In this document: positions 10,115 to 21,700 of the stretch, in pieces | Numbering within the stretch: position 1 is the first letter of the stretch | How the letters are laid out: each line of letters starts with the position of its first letter | Assembly (NCBI GenBank): GCA_028829895.1 | Contig: CM054181.1 | Location: 42,400,759 to 42,464,758 of the forward strand | Source: Sinotaia quadrata | Lineage: Eukaryota > Mollusca > Gastropoda > Architaenioglossa > Viviparidae | Length of the DNA: 64,000 nt | Direction of reading: 5' to 3' | Position numbers and translations under genes: made by a program | Notes under the pieces: generated by a model | Seen by the model: only the letters and a program-made list of their open reading frames with translations | What the model was told of the DNA's origin: nothing | Database searches by the model: none

Positions 10115-13100
10115 ACGTGTGACGAAAGTTTTGGTTTCATTCTTTTGTCTGTTATTTCAAATTTCACAAACGATAGTTGAGTGCTCTTGTACCGTCCTTT
10201 AACAATGACGCTTTGACGAACGCTGTTCTTAATTGCAATCTTTCGGTACAACACGTTCTAATAATATAAATAAATAATAATGATATTAACTGAAATCGAT
10301 ATTCCATTGCTGGCAAGACCGTGTTATTCGTCTCTGGCTGCAGGGCTGTACTCAGTCATGTGTTTGAACTGTCGTGTCATTCTGGTTTATACTGTTATAG
10401 TTGGCTTATAGAGTCGAGACACAGTGATTGAGTCTTGGAATTTATTTCTGTGTGTCTGTTTGTGTGTGTGTTTGTGTGCGTGTGTGTTTGTGTGCGTGTG
10501 TGTTTGTGTGCGTGTGTTTGTGTGCGTGTGTGTTTGTGTGTGCGCAGAATGTCTTATGATCCTTGGCCTGTGAGGTAAAAACAATTTATGACATAGTCCT
10601 ATGAAGTAGAGCCTGATCTGTTGTTATAATTTCGATTCCAAGAAAAATAAACACAGAGAGCCATCTTGAAACACTGACCTACAAGTCAAGTAAGTGGGTC
10701 AAAGCCAAAAGGACGATGCACCCTGGTAAAATGACAAAATTAGAAAACCACCTTGTGTAATACTTTTTTCTAACCAGGAATTTATTGTTTCGCAATGGAA
10801 GAGTTGCCTTCTTAATAAGTAAGTAAATAAATAAATAGTAATTGGATGTGTGAAAGTAAGTGACGTCATAATAAATTCAATACGAAAATTAAATTTTAAA
10901 AAATGTTTGGAAAGCATACATTTCCTATCAACTATTTTTAAGCGATAGCAATTTGCTGCGGTCACAATGTCACTGAATGCACTATAAACTTGCTGAATGG
11001 CCCCAGTGCCACTGAATGCACTATGAATTTGCAACAGAGCCTATGTACACGACCTCAGAGAGCTAAGTCAAGTCACATGACTCAGACTTAGCTCTCCGAG
11101 ATCATGTACATGGGCTCTGTTGTCACATGACTCAGACTGGTGGATGTAGCAAGTCTTTCTGCAAGGGTGCACAAACTTTTAGGTAAGAGGACCAAAATTT
11201 CCCATTGATAGTGCGTGGAGGGCCGCAAGTCAGAAAAAACCAACACAAATAATGAAATAATGTGTTCTACACTCGTAATAATGGTAACATGCTAAAGTCC
11301 TCCGGAGGGGGGGGGGCACACAGACCCTGTCTCGGGCCGCATGCGGCCCGTGGGTCGTGGTTTGTGCACCCCTGCTTTACTGTAATACCTGACCACCCCG
11401 ATACTTTAAAATAAATTATATATCAGTATTAACAACCTTCCAAACATTATTGTTCAAATATTGTCATAACAATAAGAAATTACGAGTTATCTCTTATTGT
11501 ACACATACATAGACACACATTCACGTACACACGAACCAGAAGGAAACACTAGACATTCGCACTGACCTTAGCTCATAAGGAAATACAACATTTGCGCATG
11601 ACAGATGGTTCCTGTTTATATCTTCAGTCATTTCTGTTCTGTTAGATTTCGAGATTTATGGTAGCCGTATAGTTTTCGATCTTGTACCTGAATTAATTAA
11701 TTGCTGATTTACAAAGTGTGGCGAAGTAAATTTGCCTATCCCTATTTCTAAACTTAATTGTTATATAAATTGTTGAATGTCAAAGTGACATGACCTTGGG
11801 CACTGCTTATGATGGTATTTTTTGCAAATGTCAGGGTTGGAGTAAATACCTGCGGTGAAGAATGTGCTAGAACTTGCTGATGCAATCCAAACCAGTTCCA
11901 AGCGGATTATTAGTTTTTTTCTAAAAGGACTCATACTTGCTCATAACAAATTCATCCATGGGGATGAACCAAAAGTTATTTTGTTGAAGAAAGTCCTCTA
12001 TTCTAATCACTTTGATTTGATGAAACTCGAGTCCGGTCATAAAGGCAATCATTAACTTATGGTAAGTTAACTGACTGATAAAGAAAAAATGGATTTAGAA
12101 ATATTTTGTACATGTTTGCTATTGATCTAGGATTTGAATTAGAGAATGCATTATGCAATCGAACCATTATTTCTATGTTCACTAATTTGATTACATTATA
12201 CATTATACTTGTGAATTTTGATCAATGCTATATTTCTTATGCTGTGGGTATTGGGCTAATGAATATTGTTGCAGCCTTTGTAAGTTGAGAATGTGTGTAA
12301 GGAGAGAAAGGAGTTAAGAGATTAAATATGCCCGAAATTTACTGCTGCTTAATTTGACTTTTGCAGAAAGGAGAGTGCCTTTTTGTTCTTTGATGGTTTT
12401 GATCCATTTCAGACTAGAGTGTCTACTGTATTCTACTGAATCACGCTGGTGTGTGAATCCAGCGTTGTTGAATTTATCAGTAACGTGTTGCTGTAAGTTG
12501 ATTCCTGTGAATTCAGTTTGAGAGCCAATACATCGAAAATTGAGACTTGAGTTTGGTTTCAAGAATTTGCAAGTTTCTTGAACATTCCTCTTGGTGTGCT
12601 GAGTAGAATACATGAAAATTCTAGAAGACTCTGTGTGATGTGCTTTGATAGCGCATGAGAAGTTCTGGACGATTCTCCACAGTGTGCTCTGTGAGTGCAT
12701 TGAAAATTCTGGAACTGTTGTGTAATGTGCCTTGAAGGGGTATGTTGGACAGTCACCTCATAAAAAAACAGAACGTGATTTGTTGCAAACCACGTGATTG
12801 TGAACAGGCTCTAGTGACATCTGCCATCATTGAAAAGGTTATGTACATTGACTATAATTATCTCTGAAACTCCACTCTCATTTCTATGATGAATTATTCT
12901 ATGAACTTGATTATATATGTTATGACTGCTGATGTCAATGCTAGAATACTGAACGATTGCCTAGTGTTAATTGAACATTGTTGTGAAGTGATGTAAATGT
13001 CAGTGCTCTTTGGATTATATTCATTTGTGTATATTTGATTATTGATTTAATAAATTTATTAACAGTCTTGCACATACATTAAAATTCATGTTGGAGTAAT

Positions 13101-15733
13101 AGTGGATGGATTGGGGGATCTTCAAATATAAATAAAACACGGATTTTTATTACTCCTTTGGTAAGAAGTTTCCACCTACAAAAAACATAATGTGACAGTA
13201 AAAAGTCTATCTTGTTATTGTGTAAAGAGTAGAGTTTTACGACACTCTTATAATCCGCCAAGTGAGAGACAGGTTGGTCTTGATGGAGAATTATTAATAA
13301 CTATAAGATTCTCGATCACTTGTAATTAGTTATGTGTTATTAATTAATAAATAATAACCTTAATAAGTAAAGGGTCCCCTACAGGTGTCACATAAAGTTT
13401 GTCATAACTGTTCAGTTTGAAAATCTTGTTTGTAACTTGAATTATCTATTCATAGAAGAGTTAAATAATTAAACAGTTGCTACATATTATCTAAAGAATA
13501 ATTTCACAAATTAACGACAATTCTAAATTCTGTACAAACCAAAGCAGACAGTGATACTTGCAAGAATTATACATCAAAATATTTTTTGTTAAATGAAAAT
13601 AATCTCGAGATTTCTCAGTTGAACATAGTTCAAACTTAAAAAGTATGACAATACTATGTTGAAATTATGCATATGAAAATAATCACTGCACATCTCCAGG
13701 CTGAAGACAGTTTGGAAAGTCAGAAACATCTCAGTCAGCTCAAAGATCAGACGGATGTGTTTCTTGGTTGTATCTGTGTTTTTATATGTTTGTATGAATG
13801 CAGTTGATTTATGTATTGAGTGAGTGGAGTCTATTCACTATTGAGTGTAAGCTATTTATCTAAAGCTGAAATCTATAGCATTTATTAATGTATATACATT
13901 TATAGAATAACCTATGTAGTATGATAAACAGAACCTGATGGTGCGCTGTGGTAAGGTTAGAAATGCCTGAGGTGTAAAAATGAGATTTTTCGTGCTGCAA
14001 CTAGGGGGAGTAATAAGTGTGAAGTGTGTGAACTGTCGATGGCGCACTAAATGCTGAAAATACAAACTCAAAAGTATTTTTTAAAACTTGACTTAGCTAC
14101 GATAAAAGGAGAAGAAATATGTTAACATGGAGAGAAACACCCAACAATTCGTAAGGAGTACACAGGTGGTCAAGGGGAGAGAAAACATATTTTCCCCCCC
14201 CTGTCTCTTCCTCGTCTCGTCAATATGCCAGAGTGTGAAGGCAAAACATTTTGGACATATTTATGTCACAGTGTAATGTTCGAAGACTGGACCATCCCCT
14301 CATGTTTGGTGATTACTATAAAACCATTCATAGTGACAGGTAGAAGAGTCGACCAGGGCTCTGTGTCTGGGGATCTTATTTATTCCAAGTCAGCCTATCC
14401 CACAAGTGATGAGATTGCTTCCAGTGCCAAAGTTGGACATTCACTGCCAAATGTGACTGTGACTAGTTTTTTTTGCCAGAACAAAGGCAATGGATACAGT
14501 TGGACCCGGCCTATGTACAGGTCAGCCTTAGGAAGGGCAATGGAGACAGTTGGACCCAGCCTATGTACATGAGGGTCAGCCTCAGGAAGGGCAATGGAGA
14601 CAGGTGGACCCAGCCTATGTACAGGAGGTCAGCCTTAGGAAGGGCAATGGAGACAAGTGGACCCAGCCTATGTACATGAGGTCAGCCTTAGAAAGGGCAA
14701 TGACAAAAAACGTCATATGAACGGTGGTGACACTACCACAAGGATTTGACATGAAGAGTTGTGTCAGTAAGCAATCATGACAACAAGTGTAAACAGTATA
14801 CTCTCTAATAACTTTGAAAGCCCTCAGCGCACTTAAAGTATTTGGAATTTAATTAACTTCTGAATTAACTTTAGTTAGGTTACTCGAGAATTGAAGAAGA
14901 CCAGTGAAATTTAAATAATTTTGGTCACTGGCAAACATTTCTGAATCAGATCTAAATATATATTGTCAAAGATCTCATCTTAATTATATACCTGATTTAA
15001 ATGTCTATCTCCTCTCATTATATTAGTTATTACATTTGTTCGAAGCTTCTGTATAAATGAATAAATTGTATTTCTGCCAGCAACTCCTCAGAGTCCTAGC
15101 CCGGACCACTGGAGTTTGCAATTATGCAACTGAAGCTACGTTCGAAATATTTCAGGTAAAAGTTTGTTTACACTTCTTTCTTATTTTAACACTTTGAGTA
15201 TTATTATTTAATGGATTATTTTTATATTCTTTCTTACATTAACACTTTGAGTGCTATTATTTAATGGATTATTTTTATATTCTTTCTTACTTTAACAATT
15301 GGAGTGCTATTATTTAATGGATTATTTTTAGATTGTTATTTCTTAGCTTTAACACATTGAGTATTATTATTTAATGGATTATTTTTATTCTGTCATTTCT
15401 TAGCTTTAACACTTTGAGTGTTATTATATAATAGATTATTTTGATACTGTTATTTCTTAGCTTTCATAACTTGATAGTTGGAGACAATAAACTACTTCTT
15501 AAATATTAAAAAAATATTTTAAAATGTATATGTATACACTCATACCTACTGGACAGGTACCACAGTTTCGCAATGTGCTCTACGTAAATCAAATTAAAAT
15601 TGTCTTCCGCATTGCATAGTATTAAGGCTTTAAAAATTTATTTATGATATAAGCGATACCAGAGAGAAGTAGAAAAGAAGAACTAAAACTATAGAGAGAC
15701 TGAATACGTGTGTGTGTGTGTGTGCGTGCGTGC

Positions 15734-15795
<62 letters not shown>

Positions 15796-18700
15796 CTGTA
15801 ATAGATAGACAGATTGTTTTGGTCCTAATTGTTACAAATCATACTCACAGCCATTCAAGCTGCATAAATTGGAGCTCGGCCCGCCTACAACGGTAACTGT
15901 GACGCGAGACCAGGCTCTCAAATACTACAGACAAATGCAAACTATCCGACGCATGGAAATGGCTGCGGACAACCTCTACAAGAGCCGTGTCATCCGTGGT
16001 TTCTGTCACCTGTATGACGGACAGGTACGAACTATGACAAGTTGAACAAGCCAGCCGTCTGTAATACCATTGAAATAGATTTGACAAAAATTCATATGAT
16101 GTCATTAACTGGACCTCATGATTGATTGTTCAGCCTAATGCGCAATTTATCGCTAATTTTTAGAAACATTATTTTAAGTGCTCCAATGTAATTTGTACTT
16201 TCTAATGGGTAATTTGAACTCTGCACTGTATTTAACTATTATAATTCTATATAGTCAGTTAATGAAAAAGGAATGTACAAATTCTACTACAAAATTCAGT
16301 GAAAATAGTGGTGGAGGTGGGTGGTTATGTAGACGAATGTTGTGTCAGACTGGACAGCAAAGGATATAAATGAACAGAACACGAAAGTAATAAGACATAC
16401 ACCCAAGGCGGATTTAGTCAGACTCTGGTATCTCGAATATTTTTGTAGTGCTGGTGGGACAGCAAGCGTATATAGTACGGCTATTATATCAAAAACCGAA
16501 GTGTTATAGATGGGACAGCAAGTATATAGTACGGCTATTATATCGGAAAACGTAGTGTTATAGGTGGGACAGCAAGCTTATATAGTACGGCTATTATATC
16601 GGAAAACGTAGTGTTATAGGTAGGACAGCAAGCTTATATAGTACGGCTATTATATCGGAAAACGTAGTGTTATAGGTGGGACAGCAAGAGGTAGACTCAG
16701 ACTGTTATTTCCGACAATGGGAGGTAAAGCAGTCTGAAAAATCAAGGACTATATCGAAGGTGAATTACGGGCCTTGTAAATTTGCATAAAGAACTAAAGA
16801 TGGGCCACAGAGAGAAGCCGTAGAACTCAGTGGATTAGAAGTAGTAAAGGTTCAGTGCATTTTAAGCAATAAAGCGCAGTGGATTATAAGCACTATAACT
16901 CAGTGGATTATAAAGAGTAAAACTCTGTGGATTTTAAGAAGTAAAACGAAATTATTAGCAATAAAACGCGGTGGATTGTAAGCAGCATATAATTAATAGA
17001 ATATAAGTAGTAAAACTCAGTGGATTATAATAAAGCAGTAAATCGCAGTGGGTTTTAAGCACTACACAATCAGTGTAATATAAGCAATACAACTTAGTGG
17101 ATTATGAGCAGTAAATTAATTGAATTATAAGCAGCAAAACTCAGTGGATTTATAGGTAGTCACTGGATCAAACGAGTTACCGGATACAGACCAAGAAACA
17201 TGGAAGAGGACAACAAAAAGACAAGCAGCAGCAAACAATTTGAATCAGAAACCACTCCAAGGCCAATATGTGTTAACAAGCCGAGAAATAGCAAGAAACG
17301 GTCAAACACAAGATGGCTAATAGAGACGGGTTTAAGAGACGAGAAATAGCAAGAAACGGTCAAACACAACATGGCTAATAGAGACGGGTTTAAGAGACGA
17401 GAAATAGCAAGAAACGGTCAAACACACAGATGGGAAACAGATACAGCAGAGAAATAGCAAGAAACGAACAAACACACAGATCGCTGATAGAGACGGGTTT
17501 AAGAGCCGAGAAATAGCAAGAGACGATTAATATACAGATTGTGTTTAAGTGCTAATAAAAAAAAAAAAAACTTTTCACCGCCATTTCTGTACCAAATGTC
17601 AGTAACATAAAAGCAAAAAGTGAGGGCCAAAATGAAAATATACCAAGATCTCTTATTATGTAAGTCCACAGACATCGGAATGTAAGAGCGGAAGTTTTGA
17701 CGTCAGTAGTTGGAGGAGATTGGAGAACATAACATTCGAGCGGGCTAGGAATAAACTGCCAGGAACCCCCACACGCCTGCCACACCAGCAGCACTCTGGC
17801 AAGAGAGCCATTCCAGTTGTACTCTTGTAGTAGTCTTTCGTAATCAGACACCAGAATTTTAAAAAAATGTGCATTTGGTCAATGCCGGGGGGTGGGGGGC
17901 TTTCCAGTTTGCCAATTTTCTTAAATTGTTGTTCATACCTGATTTTGTAATTCTGACATCAGTTTCTGTAAATTCTTCCTGTTAGTCTTTTATGCCATCT
18001 GGCTTGTTTTAATGGATATTGGTTTGTCCATGTCTTCCAAGACAAAACTGTCTCCATAATAACTTACCTGTTAAAATTAATTATATCTCTTACAATTCTA
18101 CTTGAATTTTTTGATAAGTTTGCCAGGATAATTTGATTAATCCGCTCTCTTAAAATTGCTGATATCTTGCATTGTACGGCTTTAGTCAGTGACAAATTCC
18201 TGTCAGCCTTAGTTTTGCTTCTCGATTGCAGTTTTTTTTTCCTTTCATAAGGATGGCTGTTTGGAACTAAGTATCCATTATTATGCAATGCTATTGGCGC
18301 TTGGCCGATTCCCTACCTAATGCTCTCCAATTTTCTTTCCATCCTATTCTTTTGTGATGGTTCTGATGATCTGTTTGTGTGATTTAGTGAGCAGTGTGCA
18401 TTTTCGTATTTTCTTTGCTATGGCATGTTCTAGGCTGTTTGCTTCTATGATGTTACTGGTATAAATGTGACATCGATTTGCATGATGATGATTGATGACA
18501 ATAATAGACTGATTATGATGCTCATAGTGGTGATGATGATTATGAATAACTAAACAGTGCGTTTGTGTGTATTCAGAATTTAAGTGAAGTCCAATAATAA
18601 TTTTGTGTCAATGATTAATATTTACTTTAAAGAAAAAAATATATGTATAATATTTCAGTCTGAATTCTATCACAGAGACTGAAACTAAATGTGATTGAAT

Positions 18701-21700
18701 ATTTATATTCTAAGGATTATTAATTCTGTCTCTATAATTACACTGCAGTTTATCTTGAAATTTTAATTCGATACTATTTCCTAGCCTCTGGACAGGTCTA
18801 ATCTTTGTATTTGATGTTTTCTTATAGACATGGCTCTACTCCTTGTGTATTTGTTGTTATTTATTTATTTATTTTTATAAAATAAACAGGAAGCTGTATG
18901 TGTCGGGATGGAAGCAGCCATTACTAAAGAGGACTCTGTCATCACAGCCTATCGTGCTCATGGCTGGACCTACATACGGGGGGTATCAGTTCTTGGTGTC
19001 CTGGCTGAACTCACAGGTAAGCATATAATCAGCGTCATGTCCCACAAGTAAAAAATATACGTAGTCTGCATCCGGTTAATCTGGCCAATCATCAGCGATC
19101 TCATTCAAGTGTAGAGCTGATGCAAACTATTATAAATATAAAATGTATCATGCAAAGGTCAAACATAACAAGTTCACTGAGCTGCCAATAATAAATATTC
19201 TATTTGTTGTGATTGGCCGTATGAAAACTACGCTAAGCTTCACAACTTTCAAAGTGAGAATGATGAAGATAATAAAGACAATGACGACTGTGATGATGTG
19301 TCTGTTTCTTCTAATTGACATTTGACCCACGTGCTGTGCATCTGCTTTATCATCTTCAGGCCGAAGGTCCGGGTGTTCACAAGGCAAAGGTGGCTCTATG
19401 CATATGTACGCCAAGAACTTCTATGGCGGAAATGGCATTGTGGGAGCTCAGGTCTGATTATTTCCCTTTGTTTTACTTGAGCTTATATAAAATTCACACA
19501 AGTGTTTTTATCTCCATGAGTAATGTTTCCTGCTTCAAAAAAAAAAAAAAAGCTATTCTGTAGCCAAACATGTTTTCTATTTCAACTGAAATTTCTAATC
19601 TCTGTGCAAGTATACTCTTCTTTCCATCTCATCTCACCCCTTTTTAACAGGAGGTTAGAACATTTCTATTATGACAATTGGTGGTTCGTTTTCTATCAAA
19701 CTCGAAATTATTTTAAAATTATTGAATATCGTAATCATTTTTAAAAACTTATGATATCACATTTCTTTTAACTTTTTTGTCTCTGATATTGAGGCAATTT
19801 CTCTTACTAGCAGTCAGTGGTCACGTGACGCAATGTTTCTTGTCAGGTACCCCTTGGTGCCGGCATTGCTCTTGCCCAGAAATACCAGGGTCTGAAGAAT
19901 GTCTGCCTGACTCTCTACGGAGACGGTGCTGCCAACCAAGGCCAGGTGTTTGAAGCCTTCAACATGGCGAAGCTCTGGAACCTCCCGGTCATTTTTATTT
20001 GTGAAAACAATCAGTTTGGAATGGGAACATCTACCAAAAGGGCGGCAGCCTCTGCAGAGTATTACAAGAGAGGGGACTACATTCCAGGCATCTGGGTATA
20101 CCTAATCTTTCTTTTCTCAGAAAGTGTCGGAACATCATAAAATATATTAACACTTTATTGAGTTAGAAAGTTGTCAAGCTCGTTTATTCTGTTAATTGTT
20201 GTGGCGTCATTTTCTAACTGTTCCGTTATGTTAATTGCTTAGGGTAAGATGTCATCAGGTTGCAATAGAAAGCCCACTGGTTCACTGTTGTCACGAAAGT
20301 AACGCAATGATTGAACTTATAACACACACTACATTCGTGTGCAGCTGTGACGTGTTAATAGGTGACTCCAACTATTGATATTGGTTTCATGTGCCACACA
20401 TATAAATGACTCCTCTGACATACTGTGCCTTAGGTAGAAACACAGACACAAATGATATGATTGGTTGCACACCAGACAAACAAGTAGGCTCTTCCAAATC
20501 ACACTCACACACACATAGACAAGTGCAGACAGTCGGCCGACTGAACATTGAGTCTGATGAACTAGTGACTTTTAATAAGTAACACAAGGCTAGACTCACC
20601 ACTGGCTATTCTAAAGATGATGAAACAAAATACTAAACAATGTTCATAGCTGACAGGACATTCACAGCCTATATAATTAAGAGTTCCTGCTTTGAAAGGA
20701 CTGAAGTATGTGAAGAGCTATGAAATATCAATTGAAGTGTGTAAATCTCTATGCCCTCAGTAGTGGTAAAGAGTGATGAAATATCAATTTAAGTAGGTAA
20801 ATCTCTATGTTCTCAGTACTGGTAAAGAGTGATGAAAGATCAATTTGTGTGTAAATCTCTATGCCCTCAGTACTGGTAAAGAGCCACGAAATATCAATTT
20901 AAGTGTGTAAATCTCTATTCCCTCAGTACTGGTAAAGAGTGATAAAAGATCAATTTGAGTGTGTAAATCTCTATGCCCTCAGTAGTGGTAAAGAGCCATG
21001 AAAAACTAACTCTGGATCATTCGACCGAAATTGACAAGAATATATAGTAATAGAGGAAGGTTCAAGCACCCTAGAGCTTAGCCAGGGTTTAAAGAGAAAT
21101 AGGCATCTAGACCAGAATTCAAAGACCTACATGGCTTACAGTATTGATCACTCTGTGTGTGCACGTGGGTGTGGATGGGTGGTGGAGATAGGGGATGGTG
21201 TGTTGCATTGTATAACAACTGCATTCCAGATTTTCTCATTAAAATATATACAGCACACATCATGCAAACACAGAATATATGTACAAACAAACAAACACGT
21301 ACAAAGAACTTAAGGGATATACAAATTACTTTTCACTTTTATTTTAGATTGATGGCATGGATGTACTGGCAGTGAAATCAGCTATGGAGTTCTCCAGAAA
21401 ATTTGCTCTTGATAATGGTCCTATTGTTCTTGAAGCATCAACATACCGGTACCATGGTCATAGCATGAGTGACCCAGGCTTAAGGTAGGAATTAACAATT
21501 GGATGAATTAAGTTTCGGGTCAAATTGACAACATCAGTAATTGAGCTTATAACCTGATTTAACAACATGACTGACCCTAACATAAGATCTGATATTGAGG
21601 ATTTTACTTAAAGTCTAAGTTTACTAATATTGATCAATATTGTGCTCTAATTAGGCATAAGTCATTCAAGTTTAATCTGTTCCATAACTATGGCTCTGAG

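Noticed and set aside
14225..14572. Candidate upstream exon or gene (115 residues)
   Set aside because: No recognisable domain, no suitable donor in phase for PDHA, and its right part runs into a minisatellite.
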